From positions 21,839,886 to 21,903,885 of the forward strand of contig NC_052143.2 of assembly GCF_016086655.4 (NCBI RefSeq): 64,000 bases of DNA, in the 5' to 3' direction. Source of the stretch: Lepeophtheirus salmonis. Lineage: Eukaryota > Arthropoda > Copepoda > Siphonostomatoida > Caligidae. Within the stretch, counting starts at the first letter, position 1. Each line of letters starts with the position of its first letter. The position numbers were made by a program, and so were the translations under genes. The notes under the pieces are model-generated. The model was given only the letters and a program-made list of their open reading frames with translations, was not told the DNA's origin and did no database searches. Below, piece after piece: positions 1-11,699 of this stretch.

Positions 1-878
1 TTTAAGTTTGCCATTCTGTTAATTTATTTATAGATTATATTACTTGACTAATAATATTTTTTTAGAGATGAATATCTAGGCTTTTCTAGGTGCTGGATTA
101 ATAATTTTATTGTAATATATATGACTAAGAGATAATAAGAAGTTCCTCTAGCAACCCTATTCAGGGGCCTCCTCTGACTAAAAATATGTTTGTTCTGACA
201 AAAACTACGATGAAAATTGCATTACTTTTACAACTGATCTCTTTACTCTGAACGTCATAATGGTAAATACCTCATCAATGAGGGAGTTGTACATTTTTGC
301 AAATTTAACCCATCACATACAATAATTATTTGGGACTATTAAAACAATTCTGGGAAATAATATAATTTAAATTATCTTAAAAGATCCCTTGCACCCCTAT
401 AGGAGCCGGTTAATTAATGTACAAGGTATATTTGAAATATCAGAAAAAACATATGATTTGGATACCTATTTGTCATTAAATAATTGAATTAAAACTTGAA
501 AAATTACATAAACATACTCAAATAGGTTCATTATGTATTTACATATGTAAACAAAGTTTCCAGAAATATTATCATACTTAGTATTACACTTTTTTTTGTT
601 TCTGATAATTATTGAAACTTAGTGGTTTTTGCCGATTCTTTCATATTTATATTAAATCTTTGCAATGTTTTAACTGAGGGGTATACATAATCAGTGGAAG
701 GCTATTGTCGCCTCTCAAGCTTTTGCTCTCTGCTTCTCTCAAATTGGAAAGAGCTGGAAACCGGGCCAATATGACATAGAGAGCAAGGTATTATACATTT
801 GATTTAGATTTCATGAGTAGAGTAAGTTGAGCAGCAAAAGGACTATTAATTTGTGTTTTATAGACCACTATTTATTTA
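1..878. other. AT-rich intergenic stretch, no gene seen
   Basis: No open frame of useful length, no recognisable transposon end and no RNA gene were seen on either strand. It ends at the TA that forms the left target duplication of the next element. Confidence 0.6.
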
Positions 879-880
879 TA

Positions 881-2159
881 AAGAGTGGGCCACAAAACTT
901 TTTTCTTTTGATATTACTATAAAAAAAAGAGAAATGTATATTTTTCAATCACTTTTTATTTTTTGAAAGCCTGAATATTCCGGTTAATGATGAAACACCA
1001 CTTCATTCCTATGGCCGTCGTAACTGGCCTAACAGTAGCCCATTCTATCGACCCAATTTTTCAATACATTTTCGATAGTGTGAGCTTCAATAGCTGCAAT
1101 GGCGACTCCAATTTCGTGTTTCAAATCGTCAATCGTCTCTGTATGGTTGGCGTAACATTTATTCTTGACAGCTTCCCACAAAAAATAGCCAACAGAGTCA
1201 AATTGCAGCTACGAGGTGGCCAGTTTACGTTGCTGTTTCGGCTTATGATGCGATTGTCGAAGACAGTGCACAAAAGATCCACTGTAACGTTGGCTGTGTG
1301 GCACGTAGCACCATCTTGTTGGAATCAAATGTCGTCCATGTCTTCCTTTTCCATTTCGGGAAACAAGAAATCTTCCAACATTGCCCGATAGCGCTCACCA
1401 TTGACCGTAACGGCAGCTCCTTGCTCGTTTTTGAAGAAAAACAGGCCGATGATGTCGCCGGTCCATATTCCACACCAAACAGTGGCTTGTTGAGGATGCA
1501 TTGGTTTTTCCAAAGTTGCGTGCAGATTTTCTGATCTCCAAATTCGGCAGTTTTGTTTATTGACATATCCGCCGAGTTGGAAATGTGACTCATCCAAAAA
1601 GATAATTTTTCGGTAAAAATTTTCCTCTTTGATCAAGCGGTCTTTGGCATCGGATGGTCGTGTGGCTTCAGTTCCTGTGTAATTGGATTTTGTATGTCTT
1701 CAAGCCGAGGTCTTTCGTCAAAATTCGTTGCAGAAACGTGCGAGAAATGTCCAAATTCCTGCGAACGGTGTCGAGTTGATGTCGATTGGTGTTCACTTAC
1801 ACTTTCGGCAACATCAGTAATGTTTTCGATTGAGCGCACTGGACGAACACGGTAACGCGTTGTTTTATCTGTTAACGAACCAGTGTTTCGCACACGCTTC
1901 ACAAATTTATCCACAAACTGCCTGGAAGGCCCTTTATTTCGACCGAATTTTGTGCGTAATTTTCTTGCAGTTTCGTTTGAAGACTCTTTATTTTGGAAGT
2001 AAGTCTTCAGTATTTTCCAATTTTCTTTGAGCGTAAACTTAACCGTTTTGTAAACCGGAGATATTTTACAAAATATTAGACACAATGGGAATGTTATTAC
2101 AGCTGTCAAACGTCAAAAAAGTGGTAGTTCAAAATGCAACCGCTAGATGGGCCACCCTT
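881..2159 (-). mobile_element. Near full-length Tc1/mariner-superfamily transposon (DUF4817-type)
   Basis: The element is bounded by TA dinucleotides at 879-880 and 2160-2161. Its termini are inverted: the left end reads AAGAGTGGGCCA, and the reverse complement of the right end reads AAGGGTGGCCCA, matching at 10 of 12 positions. Length is 1279 bp, normal for mariner-type elements. The minus strand carries the remains of one transposase covering almost the whole interior. TA duplication and short inverted termini are established hallmarks of the superfamily. The copy is dead but structurally complete, so it was inserted as a full-length unit and decayed in place. Confidence 0.85.
984..2109 (-). 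pseudogene. Broken mariner-type transposase (DDD, spacing near DD41D)
   Basis: The coding remnant runs in at least three pieces. The N-terminal piece (1633-2109) has the basic helix-turn-helix region typical of DUF4817 proteins (KLRTKFGRNKGPS, then FVKRVRNTGSL). The catalytic piece (about 1325-1636) has FLDESHF, the first Asp, followed by GYVNKQNCRIW. After an in-frame stop that replaces a Trp, FQQDGATCHTA (second Asp) and NWPPRSCNLT follow near 1215-1320. The third Asp region is lost through a small deletion and frameshift near 1210. The C-terminus (ENVLKNWVDRMGYC) is still readable down to about 984. Counting residues between the second Asp and the expected third gives about 41, which suggests the rosa-like DD41D group; that placement is inference. 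Stops and frameshifts make it non-functional. Confidence 0.8.
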
Positions 2160-2161
2160 TA

Positions 2162-2969
2162 ACAGTCATTCAGCATCATTTATATATATTGAACTTATTT
2201 TTGAAATCTTTATTTCATAGAAATATTTACTTACAGTACATTAGGGTTAATAGAATATTAATACTAAAGCATTTAAATCATATTTTTAAATTTGAGATGA
2301 CATAAAGCTTTGGCGACCTATTGGCCGGTTGATTACATGGACCACTTATAGACGGTTTTATAATGATTGATAATCAACCAAAGTTATTACAGTTATGAAA
2401 TAGCAATTATTAAAAAGAAAAATTAAAACATTTAAAATGAAACAATGAGAACCTACCCATTAAAATAAATCAACCCTTGAAAACTTTGAAATTGCAGGAT
2501 CAATATTATTCAAAGATATATCTTCTAGATCGCCCTTAATTAATGCTTTTATCTTTTATAATCGACTTTGTTTAAGACATGTGTAATCTCCTATAATTTT
2601 TGTAATATTTGTAATTAATATCTTATAGACAGAAAGATTCACCCAAATTTATAAATCTTTCATATCCAATGTATTTGATTAGTAATTAATGATTAGATGT
2701 AAGTAATCTAATCAACTTGTTTGTATTTAATTTTGAACTTTTCCTGCTCTAAATTATTCATAATTTCTTACAATTAGTCAAATAATTGACTTAATTTTAT
2801 TTAACTTCGAAACATTTTCACGTAACCTTACATTGTATATTTATTAAATATTCAGTAAGATAATTAAAAACTAAGCTGAAAATATTTAAAAAATATCAAA
2901 CTTTTTTTAAACAAGGAATCTTTTTAAGTTGTCATATAAGGCTTATTCTTTAGTTCTAAATATAATATA
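2162..2969. other. AT-rich stretch, nothing recognised
   Basis: No coding segment, RNA gene or transposon end was recognised on either strand. The sequence is mostly A+T with scattered ATTA/TAAT strings. Confidence 0.55.
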
Positions 2970-3440
2970 GGTTTGGGAGAAAAAGAAATTTCGTATTTTT
3001 TGCTTTATTTGAATGCTTTATAAGAAGTGTTACAACCATCCGATTTAAACAAAATAAGGCATGTTCTCTTTGATAAATTGTTGCCAACGATAATAAAGCT
3101 TTTCGTAAAAGCCCTTGACCATTTTGGGAACAAACTCATAGGTCAAATTTTCACAAGTCTCTATTGTTACCCCCAAGCGCCTTAGCAATAGACAGAAACA
3201 TGTTGTAGTCACATGGTTCCAGGTCTGGACTGGAAGGTGGATGCATATGAATTTATCATCCAAGCTTCCGGAGGTTCTGGAAAGTTATCAAGGATATGTG
3301 TGGCCTGGAGTTGTCTTGATGAAACACAATTCCTTTCCTAGATCGAGTTTCTTTTAGTATCTTGTCTTGCACAAATTGATTATAACGGGTTTATAATCAA
3401 ATTTCAGCTCCTGGGCAATACTACGACTGTCAACATGACA
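2970..3440 (-). mobile_element. Collapsed mariner remnant, internally deleted
   Basis: The left boundary looks like a mariner terminus (GGTTTGGGAGAAAAAG after a TA at 2968-2969). On the minus strand, going 5' to 3', the pieces are: a helix-turn-helix scrap (DSRSIAQELKFDYK, about 3395-3440), the second catalytic motif HQDNSRPH (about 3300-3335), the third motif PSSPDLEPCDYNMF (about 3200-3240), and a C-terminus ending WQQFIKENMPYFV near 3045. Order and wording are those of mariner transposases of the HQDN-RPH / SPDLAPSD type. The region between the helix-turn-helix and HQDN is missing, and the frame changes more than once. I could not find a matching opposite terminus, so the 5' end is probably truncated. 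Confidence 0.7.
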
Positions 3441-3582
3441 GTTTAAGTTGTAAAAATAGTATATTTTTGGCTAAAAGTACAATTTCTAATGTATAAAAAA
3501 TAGTAGAAGAGTTTTTCAATTTTTGCAAAGCAGGTTTTTCGATTATTTTTAGCCGAAAATTTGATGGTTCAGTTAAAAATTA

Positions 3583-3698
3583 CCTTTAAAATGAGAAATT
3601 CCTTTGTAAAAACTCATGTCGTAATTTGCAATAAAAAAATCCTTTAAAATGAATTATACTTATGTCTGTACTAATGTCGTAATTTACATGTAAATAAG
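3583..3698. repeat. Two degenerate direct repeats of 58 bp
   Basis: Unit one starts at 3583 and unit two at 3641. Both begin CCTTTAAAATGA and both contain ATGTCGTAATTT about 35-40 bases in. They are adjacent and in the same orientation, with several mismatches between them. This is a simple local duplication without coding potential. Confidence 0.6.
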
Positions 3699-3699
3699 T

Positions 3700-4796
3700 A
3701 TAACAATTACTCAAAATGTGTATAAGTACACGCTACTTCATATCTTCGATACTTTAAAGATCCAAATCAAGACAAAGGACATCTATAACGCGTAAATATA
3801 CTTACGTTTATATATGTAAACAATAGTTCCTAAGTAAAATGTCATATTTGAGCGATATTTAAAATCAAATCTTGATTGTCATTTCATATTGCGACTTAGA
3901 TACATAGAGGAAGTTATTTATTATATTGTGTTGTATTTATATTTGTCCTAAAAGTTATATATTTATATATACATACTTGTAAATAAGTCATTTTTCAGAG
4001 AACCTTATTAAACTTACATACATTATAACATAATATTAAAATTGATTATTTTTTTCATTGTCACTGTTGTTGAATGATGTGGCAGAAAAGTTGTATTTCT
4101 CAAAAAAATGTTTCAAGTGTTCAGTTAATAAATACACATTTACAAGAACAGCTCTTCCTTGTTTTGTATTTAACTGGAAAGATAAGTTGTCTTATCCCTT
4201 ATTTCTTCAGAATTTATAATTCGGAAAATGAAGTATCTATTCCTTTGAATATATATAAGTAATTTCAGGAAACATTTTCACGAAAAAACGGATTTGACTA
4301 AATTTTTAGTATATGGTATTATTAAAATGCTCAAATTTAAAATTTTGGATATGTAATCCAATCAAATGATGAGTTTTGAAGCCTTAAATTAGTATTTGGA
4401 TGAATATTTGATTTGTAATATCTCGTAAATTAAAGCAATGATAAAAAGCTAACAGTTAGATTCATAAAACTTATGTTAATTGTTGTTTTTTTTATGAAAA
4501 AAGATGTAGACTATAACTTTATTTTTTACTTTAAATTCTTAAAGGTGCTACAGTGTTTGGTTTTTTCAAAATTTTAACCATACAAAAGGTAAAACTTTCA
4601 TATTTATAAAAAACTAGAATGTAGAAAGTTCATGGAGTTAGGAATAATGGTATGACTTATAAATCATAAGTTTATAAAATATTTTTTGTAGTTCATTATA
4701 TTTTTAAATAAAAAGGATATGTTCGAAAACCCCTTATTTTACAATCCTCGAAGGTTAGCCAATTCTATCCGTAAATAGCAAATCTTTGGTCTTATA
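3700..4796. other. AT-rich stretch, nothing recognised
   Basis: Only short chance ORFs are present; the 62-codon one at 4074-4262 has no recognisable motif. No transposon end or RNA gene was seen. Confidence 0.5.
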
Positions 4797-4798
4797 TA

Positions 4799-6031
4799 CC
4801 GGGTGACCTATTGAAATCTGAACACTTACTAATTCAATAATTAATGAAGATTGAGCGATTGAAGTTAATTCATATTCTGATATATTAAAGCATACAAAAT
4901 TAGTTTAGTACTTGAGTTCTCTAGCTAACGTACAAGCCGATAATTATAATAGAACGTTATCGAATAAATTTCTATTTGCGCACTCCTGGGCACTCCAAGC
5001 AGTTTGACGATTCCTGGACCACCGTCTACGATGTCAGTAAGTACTACACGATTGAGAAGAAGAAGAAATCTCTCTAAAATGGCAAACTAGACTTGGAAGA
5101 GTTTAATAAACAGCTGAGGCCAATCCTTCAAGTCTATGAGGGCCCATGCAAGAGATCTCGGGGTTTCATACTAGACTGCCCAGAAAGCTATTAATAAAGT
5201 GAGTGGAAAGAGCATTGTGAGGGTGAAGAGCCCATTTTTGACACCGGCAATGAAAGATTTGATATGTTCTATATCAAAAAATTCTTTTGAAAGACCTCAA
5301 GAAGGCCAATACCAAACAGGTTATGATCTTCAGCAACGAGAAGTCCTGGACCGTCGACCCTGCAAGGAACAGACATAATAACATGTACTTAAGTTTGGAG
5401 ACATTAATTAATCTATTAGGACACTCAGTACTACAAAGCACTCTGCCTCTGCCATGTCATCGGGTGTTGTGGCCTCTTACTGCAAGGCAGCCAATCTGGT
5501 GTGGTTCACGATCAGGTTCAGGCTCATGGGGTCTGACTATGTGACTGCCTCGGAGAAAATCTTTTACGATGGCTGCAAGCAAGCTATCCTAATGGAAATA
5601 TAGTTTTCCACCAGAATGGTGCGCCTGCACCCACCTCAAAAAGACATAGAATGTTGGGCCACTAACATTCCCTTCTGCCCCCCCCAAACAATCTTTCCCC
5701 CTACAGTCCTGATGCCGACCCCCTCGATTATACTTTTCGGGCACATGTCGAGGGGAAGAACTGTAGTGTCCGTCATCCATTAACGGATACCCTCAAAGCT
5801 ACTGTAAGCCAGCGCTGGGTCACCATGACGGAGGACTACATCTGCAACTAATACAAGGCCTTCTGCCACCGCCTGGAAGCCATCATTGCTGATAAGAGCG
5901 GAACATTATTGATTAAAAGAGTTCAGACACACATATATGTATAGCTTTAATTATGTTCAAATTCTATTGTAATTAATTATATCTTCTTTAAGTTTAACTT
6001 CAAAATGTTGAGATTTTAATTTACCACCCGG
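4799..6031 (+). mobile_element. Family B Tc1/mariner-like transposon, full-length but decayed
   Basis: The element is flanked by TA (4797-4798 and 6032-6033). Its ends are inverted: the left reads CCGGGTGACCTATTGAAATC and the reverse-complemented right end begins CCGGGTGGTAAATTAAAATC. At 1233 bp it is about the expected size of an autonomous element. This is the only family B copy in the window that keeps the central catalytic region. Two shorter copies (48.1-48.9 kb and the split copy at 56.3-63.0 kb) share its two ends but lack about 400 bp of the middle. Confidence 0.85.
4960..5940 (+). pseudogene. Broken family B transposase
   Basis: The protein can be followed through several frames. 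An N-terminal DNA-binding part occupies 4970-5270 (ARDLGV, INKVSGKSIVRVKSPFLTP). The first catalytic block, FSNEKSWTVDPARNR, lies near 5325-5375; the usual Asp of the SDEKTWTVDP motif appears here as Asn. The second block, FHQNGAPAPTS, lies near 5605-5645; here too the usual Asp has become Asn. The third block resembles SPDADPLDYTF near 5700-5735 and keeps its Asp. The C-terminus, SVRHPLTDTLKATVSQRW, continues to about 5935. Stops and frameshifts are frequent. The SDEKTWTVDP wording is common, to my knowledge, in copepod and nematode mariner-like elements. Loss of two catalytic Asp residues plus frame breaks means no activity. Confidence 0.75.
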
Positions 6032-6033
6032 TA

Positions 6034-6710
6034 TATTATTATTCGGACCCACCGACAGTTTTTGTAATAAAAGAAAAAGTATCCATATTGACTCGTAATT
6101 AATGGCCCTCAATCCTACAAACAACAGGGATTGAGGTTACGTTTGTTTAATATAAAATGACAATGATAAAGTTTGGATTAAAGTACAAAGAACGTCAAAA
6201 TATGTCCACTGTACATATGTATGTAGGTAGTTTAAAATATGAAATTATATTTACAAAATACATTTATTCAAGGAAAAACATGTGTTACTAAATAAGTTCA
6301 TCTTTATATAGTTTTTTACGTTCTGAATTAATTTAATAAATATATAATTTATATTTTTTAAGGTAGAAGACCTATGTATAAATCACGAGATATTTACTTT
6401 CTGGCACGCTATTTTATACATGTATAAAAAGACAATTTTTTCCTGTAAGAAGAAAGTAAATTACGTAAAATAGATATTCAATGAATGTGATGTACATTAT
6501 ATTATTATTAATAAATAACTAAAGCTAAATAAAAAATTATCACTACTAAATCCCTTGGTATTAAGTTATTTCGGCATTCTGCAAACATAAACATTTTTAG
6601 AGCATAAAGTAAGTGTTTTTCTGGAATCAGGATTGACAACGGGAAATAATGCTTAATTTGCAATTTCAATTCTTATTTATTACTTTTCTAAGTTATAATA
6701 AAAATAGCCT
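6034..6710. other. AT-rich stretch, nothing recognised
   Basis: No coding, RNA or transposon signal was seen on either strand. Confidence 0.5.
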
Positions 6711-6714
6711 CCAT

Positions 6715-7110
6715 CAAAATGAAGGAATTTTCGCTTTTTACGAGAAAATATAATTTTTTTTTTTAAATTTAGCAAAACAATTTTTTTTTGAAAACTACTT
6801 GGGATTTTTGAATTTTTTTTACAAAAATTAATATTTTTAAAATATTAATTCCAATTTTCTTTTTTGTGAACAGATGAGGATTTTCAAAATTTTTCTTAAC
6901 AAAATTAAATTTTTGATGATATTCATAGATTATCGAATTTTTTTTCTAAAAAAATACATTTTTCTTGAAAAGTTGTAGATTTTTGCAAAAAATTAAGATA
7001 TCAAATTTTATGTTTGAAATTTTTTTTCGAAAAATTTAATATTTCAAATGTTTATAGAAAATATTTCAATTTTTGAAATTATTTCAAAGAAATTCCAAAA
7101 ACCAAACCTC
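6715..7110. repeat. Degenerate poly-A/poly-T minisatellite-like tract
   Basis: The tract is built of irregular repeats of strings such as AAATTTTT, GAAAA and TTTCAAAA, with no fixed period that I can define. It resembles the better-defined tract at 34.2-34.7 kb. Such tracts often lie inside non-autonomous elements; no ends can be assigned here. Confidence 0.4.
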
Positions 7111-7327
7111 TCTCCTTAAATATAATCATGCGGCCCCTGATAGTTAAATTTTTAATTTTTACCATTATTTAAAGTATTAAAAATAGGAATTGGCATGAGG
7201 ATTTTTTTTAGATTTCTTCCCATCACTAGTATAAAGTATCAAATAAGTTGAATCATTTAAACAAATATTACAATATTTACTCTATCATTAACATAATGAA
7301 TACTCAAAATATTATTATATAAATCAT

Positions 7328-7329
<2 letters not shown>

Positions 7330-7365
<36 letters not shown>
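7330..7365. repeat. Homopolymer run of 36 T
   Basis: An uninterrupted run of T, so the true length may vary with sequencing method. It could be the A-tail of an unrecognised retroelement on the minus strand, but no retroelement sequence is seen beside it. Confidence 0.85.
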
Positions 7366-7366
<1 letters not shown>

Positions 7367-7519
7367 TAAGAATGATAAAAAATAAATATTTACAAAAATA
7401 TAGTGTTAATTTTGTTTTATTATCAAAATTATTACGGTATTAAAATTTTACTTATAAGAATTGGATCCCAGCTGATTTGAAATCAAGTAAATATATATCT
7501 TTAACACATGTGTATATCA

Positions 7520-7685
7520 CAGTAGAGATTGAAATCCAGTAGAATCGTTATTCTTCAAGTAGAGATTACAGTCCTATTTTCTCCTACGACAAATTACAAT
7601 TTTCTGAGGGAGATAGTAGCATTGAACATTTGAAGAGTTTGTGTGTTTTCGAAAATATGACGCCAAATCATACCCTATATGGTGT
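7520..7685 (+). repeat. Left arm of ~170-bp terminal inverted repeat
   Basis: This arm pairs with 9264-9433 in inverted orientation and includes CAGTAGAGATTGAAATCCAG at its outer end. A few small indels separate the arms. Confidence 0.75.
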
Positions 7686-9263
7686 ATCCGTTTATTTGAG
7701 TAATATTTATTTTAGCGAGGGTCTTAGCAATATTCATTACATCGACTATTCATTTGGACAAGATTCATTTCAGAGTAGTTCCGATGAGTTATAATACTAT
7801 TTTGAGGAGCACACACTCCAATCGCGCAATTGTGGTAAAAAACATAACTTTTGATGATTAATTCGACTTGGTAAACTCATATGAACTTTGGATAATTATA
7901 AAGCTTTAATATTAGTCGTAGTTGTAATTTTCTCTCAACACTATTTGTCTTTTTTAAGCAACTCTTCCATTTTGGGATAATATTTGAAATCTCAAAAATT
8001 TGTTTTTTAGGAAAAAATGATAGCTTGACTTTATGTATTCAGTTCAAAGTAAAAGTACATTTATATTAAAAGGTTTTCTAACGTTTTCTATTATCAAACT
8101 AATCATTTAAACTCATAAATTTTTCCTTCAAAAATAAATTAACAAATTCGGTTTGGGTTTGTACAAGATGATTATGTAGTAAGTTTCATTCAAATAACTA
8201 ACTAATATTAAATTCTATTATTCGATTGATCTTTGGATACTAATTTGATTAATTTATAAAGTCAATATTGGAGAGTATTTGCACAATCACTCAAAGGGAT
8301 TTGAAGTCCCTTAATTCAAATGGTTGTATTTAGAGCCAAATCACAAAATATTATTTCAATCAATAAATTAAGAATAGTTTATTCTTAGATGTGTGTAGTT
8401 TTGATGAAATGCTCCGAATCTGCAGCTATATTAAAACTTGTGACTCCAAATAATAGATCAATATACATATTCTCTGTGTTCCAAACGAAAATAAATGTTA
8501 CTCTTCTGACTCCCTACTCACTCATCAGCCATAATTATTACTTCGTGGGAATATTTGTGCGCCTAGTTGGTAAAAATTACGTTATTTGGATCATTTTAAG
8601 CACATCAATGTGAATATAGAAAATCCGTACAGAATTCTTTACAGATAATTCTTATTTTTTAACATTAAGTAGCAGTTCAATTGAGGCTACTCAAACTATT
8701 GAATGAAAACATTCTTCCACAACCGCTTCCCTGAGCATCATAAATCCCATATCATATCCAAGAATACATCCCGGCCAACCGATTGTGCAAGTTTTATTAA
8801 CTAAAAATCATTTATGAAAGTTAAAATGAACGGTTACATTAATATTGATTTAACTAGAGGGCAAGTTAAAGATGTTATATCTTTATTCATGCCATATGGA
8901 AGTATAAGGATATAAGGAATCTTGAACTGAGCCCAATTAAGGCCGATCAGCTTATATTCCTTAATACTAATTTGGATTAATTGCATTTTGATCCAAATGA
9001 ATACGGTAATGTAGTAATCAATGAAACACCATATTTTTTAAATGTATACTTTAAATAAATTTATATCTAATAGTTTACAATTTTTCCTTTACTATTTAAT
9101 CTTTTAAAATTTTGCTATATTGATTCATTATAGGTTTTTAAATATTAGTTTGAATCATTTCGAAAAAATTATTCATTTCACTTAAATGAATCATATAATT
9201 TTGAAGAAAAAAACAAAAGAAATCGGGAATGAAAGAATCCTTTCTGTACAATATTGCAATATA

Positions 9264-9433
9264 CAACCCCATAGAGTGTATGCCCTGGCGTCATATTTTC
9301 TAAAAAAACACAATCTCTTCAAATATTCAATGCTACTATCTCCCTCAGAAAATTGTAATTTTTCCTAGGAGAGAATAGGATTGTAATTTCTACTAGAATA
9401 ATCATCAATTCTACTGGATTTCAATCTCTACTG
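9264..9433 (-). repeat. Right arm of ~170-bp terminal inverted repeat
   Basis: The reverse complement of this arm matches 7520-7685 over nearly its full length, including the GAGGGAGATAGTAGCATTGAA block. Confidence 0.75.
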
Positions 9434-9515
9434 GGACATGTACCCCTGGAAATTTATCCCTGGAAAAGGAAATATGTGTTGGAATAGGATCTTTTCAAAA
9501 TGAAATGATGTGGAG

Positions 9516-10193
9516 CACGGTTTCCCAACCTTGGGTATATGTACCTCTGAGTGTAGATTTGCCTAATGTTAGGACTAGACTGTTTAGAACAGAGACTATT
9601 ACATTGCAAATTGTAAAAATATTAACTATGATTGACCATTTTCATAAAATTTTGAAAAATAATTGCGATGAGAGTTTTGGATATCTCAGAGTTTCTTTAA
9701 CATCAAATCTAAAGTTATTACCACAAGGATATGTTTATTCTGGAAAAAGATTATATATATTTTCGAGAAAAATTGTACACTATAATTGGCGGATTTGCCC
9801 TACAAATAGCGCTTCTTCCTCCGTCAACTAGGATTTGTAATATCTACCTTTTAAATACTGTAGGGGATTTAAACAAGCACGGATTAAATTAGAAAACAAC
9901 AGAGCACAATACTGGATGTGAAGTCTCGTAAATAAATCCTCGAATAGATAAACATGCAAATCAAAAAAAAAAATGATAATCAAGGATTTCATTTAAAGGA
10001 TTAAAATATTTTTAATCTAGCATGATTTTATATTATTTAATTTTTCATATATGTAGATAGCTAATTAATTTGGAAACTTAAAACCCAAATTTATGATTCA
10101 GAAAGAAAAAAAAATTGAATTAAATTTAAGGGTTCGTAGTTATATCAAAACAATGAAGTTGTACACGGTAAGAGAAATGTTAAAGAAACCCTG
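9516..10193. mobile_element. hAT-like non-autonomous element (tentative)
   Basis: The left end reads CACGGTTTCCCAACCTTGGG, and the reverse complement of the right end reads CAGGGTTTCTTTAACATTTC; both follow the CA-G-GTTTC pattern of many hAT termini. The eight bases outside each end are ATGTGGAG (9508-9515) and ATTTAGAG (10194-10201), which agree at six of eight positions and fit a decayed 8-bp hAT target duplication. A 108-codon plus-strand ORF lies inside (9505-9831) but has no transposase motif and is probably chance. At 678 bp the unit is MITE-sized. Confidence 0.5.
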
Positions 10194-10201
10194 ATTTAGA
10201 G

Positions 10202-11110
10202 TTTTGTTGCTCATTCTTATAGGCACTCTTAAAGAAAAATTCCTATACTCAGATGTGACCATTTCTTTTATGCCTCGGTAGGCACCATATATACGTGTGT
10301 TTCCTCCTACATCATCCAATTTATTTTGAGATGTTTTATTAAGTAATTGGTTTTTATTTTTGGGAAAGAATGGAACTGTAAAATTTCATCAGATACAGAA
10401 CATTATCTTCACGGCATATTGTTTTTATAGAAGAAAAAGTCTTCACTGTTTAAATTAAGTTATTGTTTTTAGAGTATTATTGAAAAAAATATGACCTGTG
10501 TTGCACAAAAAAATGGGAGAAGAAAGCAGTTCCAGATATTTCATAACTTATTTTTATTTCTGTTTAATAAATAAATCAAAGTTCGTTATTAAAAACTCAA
10601 AGAAATTGTAGAAATTTTATTTATTAGAAAATTGAAAATTTTGTTTTCTGAATGAGAGAGTGTGGGACTTACATTATGAAATGATGGGTGGAAAATATAA
10701 TTAAAAAAGTTTAAAAACACTTCCCGACATGATCAAAAACTATTATTTATCATTTAAATACATATTAAGATAAATTATTTAAATTTTCTAGAGATTTATA
10801 GTGAGTTTTACTAATTAAAATATCTTTAAATCTAATAATTATAAATTTTGACATTATATCAAGTCCTGTCCTCAATCTTAAAACCGCATCTAAATGAAAT
10901 AATTTTTTGCGTTGACATGATTATAAGTGGATATAAGCCAGGTGAATCAATATACATATTTCATGATGTTGAAGATATAAACATCCAATAATGATAAATA
11001 TAATATACAGTCCTAACTCCTTCGAAAAAGACCTGCTTTTTTGTTTAGATAATTTTGGAATCATTTTTGGTGTATAACGAAATTTTTAGTCTCTAATACA
11101 ATTAATCACA
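10202..11110. other. AT-rich stretch, nothing recognised
   Basis: No coding segment, transposon terminus or RNA gene was recognised. Confidence 0.5.
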
Positions 11111-11112
11111 AA

Positions 11113-11673
11113 ATGGCATACAAGAATCGAACAAAAGAGAAGATGGCACCTCTGTAAAATCTGTAGGGTCCTGCATAAGAACCTCCGTTATCTGAACGAA
11201 CAAAATATAACACCCAAAAAGACCTGATCTTTTCTATCAGTCTGGAAGACGTCTTGATCCATCTCATCATAAATTTTTACACTGGAGCACTTTTACCAAG
11301 TTATAATATTTGGCGGGGTCTCGGATTGTGTCAAAAATACCCCTTTGTTAGTTATCCCGGCCTGAGTAAAGGTCAATTGAAGGGTTTGTATAGTGAGGAT
11401 GGAGGAAAAAAAGTACTTTTGCTGAACGAATGACACCACCCACATTTTGAATGTGACACAGAATTGGTGATGCGACAATTTAGGACTAAAACAATCTGTC
11501 ATCTCCTCTCCAGATCTTAAGCGTTTTAAAGTATAGGATGTGCCACAAAAATTACGCAAGCATCGATAACAGTGTGGAATGAAATCACTGCAGAATAGAT
11601 CCGTTCTATTCGCAAAGCGGCACAACGTATGATCAAGGCTGTGGTAGCAAATGAGGCTAACAACCAGGAATAA
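11113..11673 (+). pseudogene. Degenerate Tc1/mariner-like transposase remnant
   Basis: An ATG at 11113 begins MAYKNRTKEKMAPL, resembling the start of some Tc1-like transposases. After several frame changes the C-terminal part reads VWNEITAE, a stop, IRSI, then AAQRMIKAVVANEANN near 11600-11670. This is the helical tail typical of Tc1/mariner transposases, which usually read AVIANEGGYIE. The catalytic core is not recognisable, and no terminal inverted repeats could be paired. A 131-codon ORF on the opposite strand (11293-11688) is taken to be its shadow. Assignment rests mainly on the C-terminal tail, so confidence is limited. Confidence 0.45.
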
Positions 11674-11699
11674 TTTATAGACACCCATGTCCCAACAAT

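Larger units (their letters stand above)
7520..9433. mobile_element. Long-TIR DNA transposon, probably non-autonomous
   Basis: The first ~165 bp (7520-7685) and the last ~170 bp (9264-9433) are inverted copies of each other at roughly 85 percent identity by eye. Both ends begin CAGTAGAGATTGAAATCCAG and share the internal block TTTTCTGAGGGAGATAGTAG. The interior of ~1.6 kb is AT-rich. It has one weak coding hint on the plus strand near 8930-8980 (LELSPIKADQLIFLNTNLD), which resembles the dimerisation tail of hAT transposases. A 74-codon ORF at 8389-8613 has no recognised motif. No clear target duplication was found, so the superfamily is undecided. Confidence 0.65.

Noticed and set aside
987..1534. 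Plus-strand ORFs of 134 and 78 codons
   Set aside because: They are antisense shadows of the minus-strand transposase, whose motifs are clear.
11293..11688. 131-codon minus-strand ORF
   Set aside because: It lies opposite a plus-strand Tc1/mariner remnant and shows no motif of its own, so I treat it as the mirror frame.
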